Positions 6,825 through 16,158 of a DNA stretch of 64,000 nucleotides are shown here, piece by piece (within the stretch, counting starts at the first letter, position 1; every line of letters begins with the position of its first letter). Below the pieces are notes generated by a model, which was not told the DNA's origin, did no database searches, and saw only the letters and a program-made list of their open reading frames with translations. Where the stretch lies: assembly GCF_003605635.1 (NCBI RefSeq), contig NZ_QMDW01000012.1, forward strand, positions 1 through 64,000, in the 5' to 3' direction. Source of the stretch: Halonotius pteroides. Its GTDB lineage: Archaea > Halobacteriota > Halobacteria > Halobacteriales > Haloferacaceae. The position numbers and the translations under genes are program-made.

Positions 6825-8645
6825 ATGGAACTCAACGCGCAGATCGCAGTGACCGTGCTGATGGGGGTGTTCCTCGTCGCGGTCGCCACGTTCCTCACGC
6901 GAATCGAGAACTGGCGGTCGTACACCCCTGTCGGCGGTGGGGGCTCCCTCATCGAGGACTCCAGTTACATCGACGAAGAGAAACCGGCCGGGATCGTCCG
7001 GTGGCTAACGACCGTCGATCACAAGGATATCGGCATCCTCTACGGGTTGTTCGGCACTACCGCCTTTGTGGTCGCCGGGCTGATGGTGATGGTGATGCGG
7101 CTTGATCTCATCACGGCCAACTCGATACTTGGGACAGCAATGTATAATTCTCTGTTGACTAGCCATGGAATCACGATGCTGTTCCTCTTCGGAACGCCGA
7201 TCATCGCGGCGTTCGCCAACTACCTCGTCCCACTGATCATCGGGGCCGACGATATGGCATTCCCCCGGATCAACGCCATCGCCTTCTGGCTGTTGCCGCC
7301 GGCCGCGCTACTGATCTGGGCCGGCTTTTTTGCCAAACCGTTCGGGCTGTTCGGGCCTGCACAGACGGCCTGGACGATGTACACGCCGCTGTCGCTTGGG
7401 GCCGCCGGGCCAAGTGCTGACGCCGTCGGCGGGAGTGGCGTCGACCTCATGCTGCTCGGACTGCATCTCTCCGGGGTTGCGGCGACGATGGGCGCGATCA
7501 ACTTTATCGCCACCATCTTCACCCACCGCGGTGAGGAGGTCTCCTGGGCGAATCTCGATATCTTCTCGTGGACGATCCTCACACAATCTGGACTGATCCT
7601 CTTTGCGTTCCCGCTGCTCGGCAGCGCGCTACTGATGCTGTTGGCTGACCGGAACTTCGGCACCGCTTTCTTTCTCGCCGAAGGCGGTAATATCCTCTGG
7701 CAACACCTCTTTTGGTTCTTCGGCCACCCTGAGGTATACATCCTCATCTTGCCGCCGATGGGAATCATCAGCTACATTCTCCCGCGATTTGCGGGTCGAA
7801 AACTTTTCGGATTCAAATTTGTCGTCTACTCTACGCTGGCGATCGGTGTGCTATCGTTCGGCGTCTGGGCTCACCACATGTTCGCGACTGGGATCGATCC
7901 CCGTATTCGAGCATCGTTCATGGCGGTGTCAATGGCGATTGCGATCCCCTCGGCCGTGAAGACGTTTAATTGGATTACGACGCTGTGGAACGGCCGTGTG
8001 CGGTTGACAACGCCAATGTTGTTCTGTATCGGCTTCATCTCGAATTTCATCATCGGCGGTGTCACCGGCGTCTTCCTCGCGTCGATCCCGATCGACCTCG
8101 TGCTCCATGACACCTACTACGTAGTCGGGCATTTCCACTACATTCTGATGGGTGCCACCGCTTTCGCCATCTTCGCGGGCATCTACTACTGGTTCCCGCT
8201 TGTCACCAACCGGATGTACCAAGCCAGTCTTGCCAAGGCGCACTTCTGGCTCACAATGGTCGCTGTCAACATCACGTTCTTTGCGATGATCCTGCTGGGC
8301 TACGGCGGCATGCCACGGCGGTATGCAACCTACCTACCGCAGTTTGCCACGCTTCATCAGGCTGCCACCTTCGGTGCTGTCCTGCTGTTGATCGGTCAGA
8401 TCATCTGGCTGTACAACATGGTCTCCTCGTGGTTTGAGGGCAAACGCGTCGAAAGCGGCGATCCGTGGGATCTCAACCAAGACAACGTTCGCACCGTCGA
8501 GTGGCAGTGGTTCAAGCAGAAACGCGACACCCAGATCGCAACCGACGGTGGCGACGAGGAGGTCGCGACCGACGGCGGCGAACCTGCCGAGGAGACAGAG
8601 GCGGTCGCTGACGACGCAGCGGCGACCGACGAGCGCGACAACTGA
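6825..8645 (+). CDS. coxA: Cytochrome c/quinol oxidase subunit I
   Basis: A 606-residue heme-copper oxidase subunit I with about 13-14 membrane segments. The ligands are all visible: His114 (low-spin heme, TSHGITM), GHPEVY with His301 and Tyr305 (CuB and cross-linked Tyr), His350-His351 (CuB), and His436/His438 in GHFHYILMG (hemes). GHPEVY marks an A-type enzyme with the Tyr of the K pathway. I chose the ATG at 6825 because the 61 codons upstream in frame encode unlike, polar sequence; a TATA-like ATATCTATATCG lies just upstream. The protein reduces oxygen to water and pumps protons across the cell membrane. No subunit II or III gene is adjacent. The C-terminal 45 residues are an acidic tail. 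Confidence 0.95.
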   Translation: MELNAQIAVTVLMGVFLVAVATFLTRIENWRSYTPVGGGGSLIEDSSYIDEEKPAGIVRWLTTVDHKDIGILYGLFGTTAFVVAGLMVMVMRLDLITANSILGTAMYNSLLTSHGITMLFLFGTPIIAAFANYLVPLIIGADDMAFPRINAIAFWLLPPAALLIWAGFFAKPFGLFGPAQTAWTMYTPLSLGAAGPSADAVGGSGVDLMLLGLHLSGVAATMGAINFIATIFTHRGEEVSWANLDIFSWTILTQSGLILFAFPLLGSALLMLLADRNFGTAFFLAEGGNILWQHLFWFFGHPEVYILILPPMGIISYILPRFAGRKLFGFKFVVYSTLAIGVLSFGVWAHHMFATGIDPRIRASFMAVSMAIAIPSAVKTFNWITTLWNGRVRLTTPMLFCIGFISNFIIGGVTGVFLASIPIDLVLHDTYYVVGHFHYILMGATAFAIFAGIYYWFPLVTNRMYQASLAKAHFWLTMVAVNITFFAMILLGYGGMPRRYATYLPQFATLHQAATFGAVLLLIGQIIWLYNMVSSWFEGKRVESGDPWDLNQDNVRTVEWQWFKQKRDTQIATDGGDEEVATDGGEPAEETEAVADDAAATDERDN

Positions 8646-8988
8646 GCTGACTCGGTGCGGGTTTTATACTGGTATAATTGGCGGCGCTGAGAGCGTATCG
8701 CGCCGTCGTTTTATTTGATAGCACTAGTACCATACACCGACGTAGTGAACAACTTTCGTCGCGACCGGTATTGAGATAATCACTATCGATGGCTGTTGTA
8801 CGGTCAGCCAACCACGGCTGCGTAGGCGGCGATCAGGGGCCACACCCAGAGAAAAAGACGATTAATTCGGACTCGATGCGACGGTGGCCGCTGTCAGGTG
8901 AACCGGTGGTATGTGGCTGTATCTGAGGGTGCGTCGGCCGAGGCGGGGGTGGTGAGCGACTGCTGGCGGCCCACCGGGGGTTGACCAG
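8646..8988. other. Intergenic region downstream of coxA
   Basis: About 340 bp without a clear gene. A T-rich run TTTTATTTG at 8709-8717 may terminate the coxA transcript. On the minus strand, 8804-8893 is open and encodes a short hydrophobic stretch (RLFLWVWPLIAAYAAVVG, then a stop), but it has no ATG or GTG in a suitable place. It may be a tiny membrane peptide with an unusual start or a remnant. Confidence 0.4.
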
Positions 8989-9072
8989 CTATATTACTAG
9001 CACAATGCCGGTCACGAACATCATCAGCGCGATCCCGCCAAGAACGATCCCGAGTAGATCGCTGTCATCCAT
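8989..9072 (-). CDS. 27-residue single-span membrane microprotein
   Basis: An ATG at 9072 opens a 27-codon frame: a polar MDDSDL start, then one continuous hydrophobic helix (GIVLGGIALMMFVTGIVLVI) that ends at the stop. Such tiny one-helix subunits often accompany heme-copper oxidases and other respiratory complexes, and it lies between coxA and the cox-cluster protein. It is divergent from the latter by 78 bp. The design of the peptide is convincing, but size alone makes chance possible. Confidence 0.5.
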   Translation of the reverse strand: MDDSDLLGIVLGGIALMMFVTGIVLVI

Positions 9073-9150
9073 ACATGCTGTTGTGCAGCCGGGGGCAAAA
9101 CGACACCGGTCGGACGAAACGGGTAACCGGCTGCCGACCGCACAGCGGAT

Positions 9151-9513
9151 ATGGCTACGAACGTCGGCGGGCGACAGATCGTTATTGGAATCTACGTCGT
9201 CATCGTCTGTTTCACCGGTGTCGCCGGCTACCTTGCAGCAGGTGTCGTCGGCGAGATTGAGCCACCACGGTTGCTGTTTCTGATCCCGTTTCCCGCAACC
9301 CGCCTCGGGCTGGCGGCCTACGGCGCGATCACGATCGCCCTTTTTCTCGGCGTGCTCCTGATCGCCGTCACCGTCGTCGCCGACCGTATTGACGATGTGG
9401 AGCGGGATCCCATCGAAACGCAAACGACCCCAAACGAGCGGGCGGAATCAGCGGCTGACGACGACGAGCAAACTGAATCTACGGCTGAGAGCAACGACGA
9501 CGGCACAAACTAG
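9151..9513 (+). CDS. Cox-cluster membrane protein
   Basis: A 120-residue protein with two predicted membrane helices (about residues 9-31 IVIGIYVVIVCFTGVAGYLAAG and 51-76) and a strongly acidic, Glu/Thr/Ser-rich cytoplasmic tail. It resembles the small proteins often annotated 'cox cluster protein' beside haloarchaeal cytochrome oxidase genes. The second helix is preceded by PFPATRLGLAAYG. No enzymatic motif is seen; a role in oxidase assembly or as an accessory subunit is inferred from location. Confidence 0.7.
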   Translation: MATNVGGRQIVIGIYVVIVCFTGVAGYLAAGVVGEIEPPRLLFLIPFPATRLGLAAYGAITIALFLGVLLIAVTVVADRIDDVERDPIETQTTPNERAESAADDDEQTESTAESNDDGTN

Positions 9514-9622
9514 TGGCGGCCGCCAAACAGCCGACAAAAAAAGCACCGTCGTAAATCCGACAACTGTCCAGTTTTATCGAACGGACGCATATCTTTAGTT
9601 ATTGTACATGATAGACTATGCT

Positions 9623-9892
9623 ATGAGTGCAGACCCTGCAGACGGTGATGTGTTAACCGCCGCGGTGCAAACCGCCGACGGCACCGGGTATGCCGCATAC
9701 AACGAGCGCGCCGATGGCTCGGTTGCACCGTTCTACGTCGTCTACACCGACAGCGACCGCACCGAGCGGTACGGGTTTATTTGTGGTGCCTGTGGTAGTC
9801 TTGCTGTCGGGATGGATCCGATGGGGCGGCTTGATTGCGAGGACTGCGCCAACAACCGCAAGCCATCCCAGTGGGATGCGGCCTATCTGTAG
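9623..9892 (+). CDS. DUF5816 zinc-ribbon protein
   Basis: An 89-residue haloarchaeal protein of the DUF5816 type. It has an aromatic beta segment (APFYVVYTDSDRTERYGF), a zinc ribbon formed by CGACGS and CEDCAN, and the conserved tail RKPSQWDAAYL. I chose the ATG at 9623 because it begins MSADPADG directly before the conserved part; a GTG/ATG seven codons upstream is possible. Function is unknown. It stands alone between the cox cluster and minD. Confidence 0.75.
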   Translation: MSADPADGDVLTAAVQTADGTGYAAYNERADGSVAPFYVVYTDSDRTERYGFICGACGSLAVGMDPMGRLDCEDCANNRKPSQWDAAYL

Positions 9893-9996
9893 GTAGCACT
9901 CGGCTCCCAACCCGCGGCGCGACGACCGGGTGACCCTTCCAGTCTGTGACATGTTAATAACATGGATTTATGCCCGTGTCGGCGCGAGTGGCGACT

Positions 9997-10908
9997 ATGG
10001 GTGACGGGCGCGTCATTGCGGTCGCGGGGGCGAAAGGCGGCGTTGGGAAGACGACGACCGCGATCAACCTAGGGGTGGCACTCGCCCACGCCGGCCAGAC
10101 AGTGGCCGTTGTCGAGCTCGATTTGGCGATGGCGAACATCGTCGACTTCCTGCAGTTTGAACCCGAACGAACCCTCCACGACGTGTTATCCGGCACCGCC
10201 CCAACAACGGAGGCACTGTATCCGATCGACGACCGCATGCACGTCCTGCCGTCGGGCACCGAGTTGGCGGAGTTCAACGCGATCAACGTCGCCGCGCTGG
10301 CGCCGGTAATCCGGAGCCTTCGACCGGCCTACGATTTTGTGCTGCTTGATACCGCCGCCGGCGTCAGCCCTGAGACGATCTATCCGCTTCGGCTGGCCGA
10401 CGAGGTGCTGATCGTCTCGACGCCGCGGGTCGCCTCGATCCGCGATGGGAAGAAAACCATCGAGTTGGCTCACCGCGTCAACGGCGAGGTGATGGGCGTT
10501 GTCTTCGTCCGGGCTGGCACCGGCCGCGCGCCGCCGCCCGAGCGGCTGGCGACGTTCCTCGAAACCGACCTGATCGGTGCGGTGCCGGAGGATGAAACAG
10601 TCGCGGCCGCCCAGGATATGAGCCAGCCGATCTGTCTGTTCGATCCGGACAGCCCAGCAGCAACGGCGTATCAGGAGATCGCTGACAGCCTCGTTCTTGG
10701 CGACACAGCGGACGACGGGGATGATGACGCCGTGCTCGGAAGGGGTGGGGTCGCCGACCTCCAAAACGCCGAGGCGATCGCCAAAAGCGCGGCCAAAGCC
10801 GATCCCGATGGGATGGACGGAGCGACCAAACCGCTCGAAAGCGATGCGCTCACCACCGGCGACCCCGACGACAACGGCTTCGAGTTTGTCAAACGAAAGG
10901 GCGAATAG
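9997..10908 (+). CDS. minD: MinD/ParA-family ATPase
   Basis: A 303-residue P-loop ATPase with the deviant Walker A motif AGAKGGVGKTTTA (about residues 8-20), a switch region VELDLAMAN and Walker B LLDTAAGVSPE. MinD-type proteins dimerise on ATP and position cell-surface or division structures; haloarchaea have several paralogues. The C-terminal ~70 residues are an acidic, low-complexity tail (TADDGDDDAVLG onward) ending GFEFVKRKGE. It lacks an obvious basic amphipathic membrane-targeting helix apart from that last short basic stretch. I chose ATG 9997; an ATG at 9970 would add nine residues. It is convergent with acs. Confidence 0.85.
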   Translation: MGDGRVIAVAGAKGGVGKTTTAINLGVALAHAGQTVAVVELDLAMANIVDFLQFEPERTLHDVLSGTAPTTEALYPIDDRMHVLPSGTELAEFNAINVAALAPVIRSLRPAYDFVLLDTAAGVSPETIYPLRLADEVLIVSTPRVASIRDGKKTIELAHRVNGEVMGVVFVRAGTGRAPPPERLATFLETDLIGAVPEDETVAAAQDMSQPICLFDPDSPAATAYQEIADSLVLGDTADDGDDDAVLGRGGVADLQNAEAIAKSAAKADPDGMDGATKPLESDALTTGDPDDNGFEFVKRKGE

Positions 10909-10930
10909 CTGATCGTCGGTGGCGACCGAG

Positions 10931-12922
10931 TCAGTCGTCGCCGCCCGTGGCGGTCTGAATGTCGTTGACGATCTCGGGGTTGCGGAGGGTGCTCGTATCC
11001 CCCAGTTTGTCATCGTTGGCGATGTTTTCAAGCAGGCGACGCATGATCTTCCCCGAGCGGGTTTTCGGAAGCTCCGGCGTGAAGACGACCGTTTCCGGGC
11101 GAGCGATCGGGCCGATCGCATCTTCGACGCCTTCGATGACTCGCTCGCGGAGCGCCTCGTCCTCCTTGTGGCCATCCTCAGTAATGACGTAGGCGTAGAC
11201 CGCCTCGCCTTTGATCTCGTGGTCGCCACCGACGACGGCGGCTTCGGCAACACCCTCAACGCCGACGATCGCGGATTCGATCTCCATCGTGCCGAGGCGG
11301 TGGCCCGACACGTTGAGTACGTCGTCGACACGACCGAGAACAGTGACGTAGCCGTCGGCGTCGAGTTTCGCGCCGTCCTCGGGGAAGTATACCCAGTCCG
11401 CCGACTCGTCGCTGTCGACCTGTGAGTACTCCCGCCAGTACTCGTTGATAAATCGGTCGTCGTTGTTGTACAGCGTACGCAGCATGCCGGGCCACGGCTT
11501 GTTGACGACGAGATAGCCGGCCTCACCAGCCCCGATCGGGCTTCCGCGGACATCAACGATATCCGCGCTGACCCCCGGCAACGGCGGGCCCGCCGAACCG
11601 GGTTTCATCTCGCCGATCGCCGGCAGCGTCGTCAGCATCATCCCGCCGGTTTCGGTCTGCCACCAGGTGTCGACGACGGGGCAGGACTCATCGCCGATGT
11701 GTGTGTAGTACCACTTCCATGCGCGTGGGTTGATCGGCTCGCCGACGGTGCCGAGCAGCCGCAACGAGGAGAGGTCATGCGCGTCGGGGTACTCCGTGCC
11801 CCACTTCATGAACGAGCGGATCGCCGTCGGCGCGGTGTACAGCTGGTTGGCTTCGTACTCCTCGATAATCTCCCACAGCCGGTGGCGATCGGGATAATCC
11901 GGCGTCCCCTCGTACATCATCGTCGTCGTGCCCAAGGCGAGCGGCCCGTAGACGATGTAGGAGTGACCGGTGATCCAGCCGATATCGGCCGCACAGAAGT
12001 AGGTGTCCTCAGGTTTGACGTCGAGAACGGCATGCGAGGTCCACGTTGCCCACGAGAGGTAGCCACCCGTCGTGTGTTTGACCCCTTTCGGCTGGCCGGT
12101 CGTTCCGGAGGTGTACATCAAAAACAGCATATCCTCCGCACTGCGGGAAACGGGGTCGACCGTCTCGCCGTCGTGGGCGGCGACGAGGTCGGCGTAAGTG
12201 GTATGCCCCGAAAGATCGTGATCGAAGCCATCGTTGTCGGGAAGACGGTTGACGACGACCGTGTCGGTGTCGTGGTCGACATTAGCCAGCCCCGTCGTTG
12301 CTTTTTCAAGGTGGTTCAACGGATCGCCGCGGCGGTAGTAGCCGTCACAGGTGACCAGATACTCGGAGTCGGCGGCGTTCATCCGGGTTGCCAGCGCGTC
12401 GGCTGAAAAGCCCGCGAAAACGACCGAATGCGGCGCGCCGATCCGCGCGCAGGCAAGCATGGCTACCGGGAGTTCCGGGATCATCGGCATATACAGGGTG
12501 ACGATATCGTCCTCCTCGACGCCGAGATCGCGGAGGGCGGCGGCGAACTCGTTGACCTCGCGGTGGAGTTCCGCGTAGGTGTAGGTGCGGTTGGCCTCAT
12601 CGGTTGGTTCGCCGACCCACTCGATGGCGGCCTCGTCGCCGCGCTCGTCGAGATGGCGATCAAGACAGTTTGCCGCGGCGTTCAGTTCGCCGTCGGCAAA
12701 CCACTCGTAGAACGGGGGGTTGCTGTCGTCGAGAATCTCGGTGTACTCGGTGTCCCAATCGAGCATGTCGGCTGCTCGCGTCCAGCAGTCCGGCCAGTTC
12801 TCATCGAACTCGTCGTAGATGCCGGGATCGGTAGCGTTCGCCTGCTCGACGAAATCAGCCGGCGGTTCGAAGGAATCCTGTTCGGCAAGTCTCGCTTCGA
12901 GGTCGACATCGGGATCAGCCAT
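10931..12922 (-). CDS. acs: Acetyl-CoA synthetase (AMP-forming)
   Basis: A 663-residue enzyme that makes acetyl-CoA from acetate, ATP and CoA. It carries the AMP-binding motif YTSGTTGQPKGVKHT (near residue 280), the signature WWQTETGG, and the C-terminal catalytic/acetylation motif TRSGKIMRRLL. Length matches the family. The start MADPDVDLEARL at 12922 is the usual haloarchaeal one; upstream in-frame codons add a poor extension. It stands alone, convergent with minD. It should feed acetate into the TCA cycle genes found elsewhere in the window. Confidence 0.95.
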   Translation of the reverse strand: MADPDVDLEARLAEQDSFEPPADFVEQANATDPGIYDEFDENWPDCWTRAADMLDWDTEYTEILDDSNPPFYEWFADGELNAAANCLDRHLDERGDEAAIEWVGEPTDEANRTYTYAELHREVNEFAAALRDLGVEEDDIVTLYMPMIPELPVAMLACARIGAPHSVVFAGFSADALATRMNAADSEYLVTCDGYYRRGDPLNHLEKATTGLANVDHDTDTVVVNRLPDNDGFDHDLSGHTTYADLVAAHDGETVDPVSRSAEDMLFLMYTSGTTGQPKGVKHTTGGYLSWATWTSHAVLDVKPEDTYFCAADIGWITGHSYIVYGPLALGTTTMMYEGTPDYPDRHRLWEIIEEYEANQLYTAPTAIRSFMKWGTEYPDAHDLSSLRLLGTVGEPINPRAWKWYYTHIGDESCPVVDTWWQTETGGMMLTTLPAIGEMKPGSAGPPLPGVSADIVDVRGSPIGAGEAGYLVVNKPWPGMLRTLYNNDDRFINEYWREYSQVDSDESADWVYFPEDGAKLDADGYVTVLGRVDDVLNVSGHRLGTMEIESAIVGVEGVAEAAVVGGDHEIKGEAVYAYVITEDGHKEDEALRERVIEGVEDAIGPIARPETVVFTPELPKTRSGKIMRRLLENIANDDKLGDTSTLRNPEIVNDIQTATGGDD

Positions 12923-13172
12923 TGTGTCTGATTTCAGTTGATTATCCATGATAAATCTACCCACCATCTCGCAGCGGGTGAGAACTCAGTGCAGAGGCGA
13001 TAGCAACGAAACCCCATGCAAACGGCGGTATCAGTGGTGTGTCCGCCCGATCAGAGACAGCCAAACGCGCGCTGACAGCGACCGTGTCTGTGTCATTAGC
13101 TGCTACAGCATCGTCATATGTCAACAGCTGTCGTAAGATCTTAGTATAATAACTAATAAGAACAGATAATTG

Positions 13173-14285
13173 ATGAAACTCGCTTACAGCTCGGCGACCG
13201 GTGATGCCCTCCGAAATGAGCTGACCAGTCTAGCGACACAGGAGCATGTCCGAGGACTGCTAGTGTTGGCGACACCATCGGTCGATATCACCACCGATGA
13301 CTTCGAGACCACACTGAGGTCGATGTCGGTGCCGGTCTGTGGCGGGCTGTTTCCACAGGTGATCGTTGACGGCGAGCCGCGAGCGTCGGGGGTGCTGGCG
13401 ATCGGCCTTCCAACAGCGCCGACGGTCACCGTCGTCTCCGAGCTGAGCGAGGCCGACGACGATCTTGATGCGACGCTGCCGGCGGAGGGCTCGGAGGCCG
13501 CCTTCGTCTTTGTCGACGCCCACGCCGACGCCAACGGGGTGGGATCGCTGATCGACGCGCTGTTCCGCACCTACAGCGTCGGGCTCAGCGTTGTCGGCGG
13601 CGGGGCTGGCCGCCTCGACGGCGGCGACGAGCCGTGTCTGTTTACCGGCGATGGCGTCATCAAGGACGCAGCCGTGATGGTTACCATCGACCAACCGATC
13701 GGGATCGGCGTCCGCCACGGCTGGAACGAGGTCGCCGGACCGTTTCGCGTTACCGACGCCGACGGTGGGATGATCCGCGAACTCGACGGCGAACCAGCGT
13801 GTGAGGTCTACCAGGAGGCGATCGAGACCAACACCGACACGACGTTACACCGCGAGGACTTTTTTGAGACGGCAACCGCCCACCCGTTCGGCATCAGCCG
13901 GCTGGATGGCGAGCCGATCGTCCGCGACCCCTTCGCCGTCGACGGCGACGCCATCTCCTGTTTCGGGCCTGTCCCCGAAGGGGAGTTTGTAACGGTGCTG
14001 GCCGGCGACCCCGACTCGCTGATCGGTGCCGCCGAACAGGCAGCCGAAACCGCTCTCACGGAGGAGCCGATCACCGACAGCGCGGGAACTCTTTGTGTGT
14101 TCGATTGTATCTCCCGGCAGCTGTATCTGGATGAGATCTTCGAGCGGGAGGTCGCAGCGATCAACGACGACGGCTGGCCGATGGTTGGCGCGCTGACGAT
14201 CGGCGAGATCGCCAACGACGGCACCGGCCATCTGGACTACTACAACAAAACAGCGGTTGTCGCGGCGGTGAGCGACAGTGCCTGA
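13173..14285 (+). CDS. FIST-domain sensory protein
   Basis: A 370-residue soluble protein with FIST N (about 25-210; features such as GLLVLATPSVDITTDDF and VVGGGAGRLDGG) and FIST C (about 220-350; DCISRQLYLDEIFEREV). FIST domains are thought to bind small ligands such as amino acids and feed them to signalling partners. The gene overlaps the following histidine kinase by 8 bp, so the two proteins are made together, and this one probably supplies the input signal. The ATG at 13173 follows an AT-rich promoter-like region (TTAGTATAATAACTAATAAG at 13141). Confidence 0.85.
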   Translation: MKLAYSSATGDALRNELTSLATQEHVRGLLVLATPSVDITTDDFETTLRSMSVPVCGGLFPQVIVDGEPRASGVLAIGLPTAPTVTVVSELSEADDDLDATLPAEGSEAAFVFVDAHADANGVGSLIDALFRTYSVGLSVVGGGAGRLDGGDEPCLFTGDGVIKDAAVMVTIDQPIGIGVRHGWNEVAGPFRVTDADGGMIRELDGEPACEVYQEAIETNTDTTLHREDFFETATAHPFGISRLDGEPIVRDPFAVDGDAISCFGPVPEGEFVTVLAGDPDSLIGAAEQAAETALTEEPITDSAGTLCVFDCISRQLYLDEIFEREVAAINDDGWPMVGALTIGEIANDGTGHLDYYNKTAVVAAVSDSA

Positions 14286-16158
14286 GCGCCAACAGCGGGT
14301 ACAAGCCCTCTATGAGATCGCGCTCACGATCGGCGGCAAAGAGACGCTCACGGAAACCGCCGACGCCGCGTTGGCGGGCTATCTCCGCAAGCTGAACTGC
14401 TCGGTCGGCGGCATCTTCCGAGCAACCGAGACCGGCTATACGCCGACGGCGACGATCCCAGCCGATCCGGCGGGCAACGCCTTACTGTCGGCCGGGATCG
14501 AGCGACTTGCGGAGCTATCGAGCGATGGGTTCCCCAGCCACACCGAGCCGACCGCCGGGGATCACTGCTATCTGTTTTCGCTGCCTGACTTTGGCGCGCT
14601 CGTCATCGGCAAACAGGGCGGAGAGATCGATACCGCGACGCGGTCGGCGTTGACGCCGCTCAACGAGAAGCTTGCTGAGGCCTGCCGGAACAAGCTCGTC
14701 GAACGTCAACTCCGCGAGCAGCGCAACCGGTTTGAGGCCGTCTTCGACGCCATCCCCGAGCCAGTCGCCGACACCGTCGTCGAGGATGGCACCGAGGAAA
14801 TCATCGCCAGCAACGCCGAGTTTGAGCGAACGTTCGGCGACACCGACGAGACACCCGGCACCGCGATGGTGCCCGAGATCACCGACACCGGCGAATCGAC
14901 ACAGCACAGTCGCCCGATCGACACCGACGACGGCGACCACCGGATCACCACCGAAACGAGCTGTGAGACCGTCGATGGCACCGAGGAGTTCCTCTTCCAT
15001 GGCGTCCCCGTTGCGGGCGACCAGGCTGACGAGTACATCCACCTCTATGTCGATATCACCGACCAGAAACGCCGGGCAGATGAGCTGCGGCGATACGAGC
15101 GACTCGTCGAGAATCTCCCGATCGGCGTCTATCGGACAACGCCGGGGCCTGATGGCGAGTTCAAGCTAGTCAACCAAGGGCTGGTCGACATCCTTGAGGC
15201 CGACTCGAAGGCCTACTTCGAGAACCGGTCGGTCAGCGAGATCTACGCCGACCCCGACGAGCGGGCGGCCTTCAGCGACCGACTGCTGGAGGAAGGAACT
15301 GTCGACAACGTCGAACTCCAGTTTGAGACCGCCGACGGCAACCAGATCTGGGGTGAGGTTTCCGGTATCGTCACCGAAACCGACGACGGCCCGGTGTTTG
15401 AGCTCGCGCTTCAGGACATCACAGCGCGAAAAGAGCGAGATCAGCAGTTAGACGTACTCAATCGAGTGTTACGCCACAATCTCCGGAACGCCCTGAACGT
15501 GATCGATGGCAACGCGGCGATGCTCAACGCAGCGATTGAGGACGATGAACTCCAAAGCCACGTCAAGAGGATCGAACGCCGGGTGTCGAATCTTGAGGCA
15601 CTCAGCGAGAAGGCGGTCACCGTCCGCTCGCTGTTCGATCAGGGGCGGTCGACGACGACGGCCTGCGACATCCAAGCGTTGCTCATGCGGGTCTCAAACG
15701 AGCTTGAGGAGTGCCACCCTGACGCGCGCGTCGTCGTCGACGCTCCCGAGCAATCGCTGTACGTCAACGCCGACGTGCGGCTGAAGATGGCTCTCGCAGA
15801 GCTGGTCAACAACGCCGTCGTCCACAACAACCGGTCGACGCCGGAGGTGACGTTAACCACCGAGACGGTCACACGCGACGGTGAGCAGGCCGTTGAGATC
15901 GTGATCACCGACAACGGCCCCGGCATCCCGAAACACGAACGAAAGGCGATCGAAAGCGGCGAGGAGACGCCACTGCAACACGGAACGGGGCTCGGGCTGT
16001 GGCTGGTCTACTGGGCGATGTCGCTGCTCGGCGGCGATATCCATATTAACGACGCCGACCCCGGCACACGGATCGCTCTCCGGCTCCCGCAGGCCGGCGG
16101 CGACGCACAATCACAGCCTGATGGCGGAACAGGTGTCGCGGTCAACAGCGGCGACTAA
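14278..16158 (+). CDS. PAS-domain histidine kinase paired with FIST
   Basis: A 626-residue cytosolic kinase starting with GTG at 14278 inside the end of the FIST gene. Order: a GAF-like N-terminal domain (1-135), two PAS domains (about 150-265 and 275-385), a HisKA-type helix with His400 in VLRHNLRNALN, and a HATPase domain with NNAVVHN, ITDNGPGIP and GTGLGLW. It lacks a membrane segment and a receiver domain, and no response regulator gene is adjacent, which is usual for haloarchaeal kinases. It ends in a 4-bp overlap with the convergent flavoprotein gene. Confidence 0.88.
   Translation: MPERQQRVQALYEIALTIGGKETLTETADAALAGYLRKLNCSVGGIFRATETGYTPTATIPADPAGNALLSAGIERLAELSSDGFPSHTEPTAGDHCYLFSLPDFGALVIGKQGGEIDTATRSALTPLNEKLAEACRNKLVERQLREQRNRFEAVFDAIPEPVADTVVEDGTEEIIASNAEFERTFGDTDETPGTAMVPEITDTGESTQHSRPIDTDDGDHRITTETSCETVDGTEEFLFHGVPVAGDQADEYIHLYVDITDQKRRADELRRYERLVENLPIGVYRTTPGPDGEFKLVNQGLVDILEADSKAYFENRSVSEIYADPDERAAFSDRLLEEGTVDNVELQFETADGNQIWGEVSGIVTETDDGPVFELALQDITARKERDQQLDVLNRVLRHNLRNALNVIDGNAAMLNAAIEDDELQSHVKRIERRVSNLEALSEKAVTVRSLFDQGRSTTTACDIQALLMRVSNELEECHPDARVVVDAPEQSLYVNADVRLKMALAELVNNAVVHNNRSTPEVTLTTETVTRDGEQAVEIVITDNGPGIPKHERKAIESGEETPLQHGTGLGLWLVYWAMSLLGGDIHINDADPGTRIALRLPQAGGDAQSQPDGGTGVAVNSGD

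Noticed and set aside
10186-11556. A 456-codon minus-strand frame across minD and acs
   Set aside because: It overlaps both real genes, its composition is Arg/Ser/Thr-rich, and it has no family similarity.
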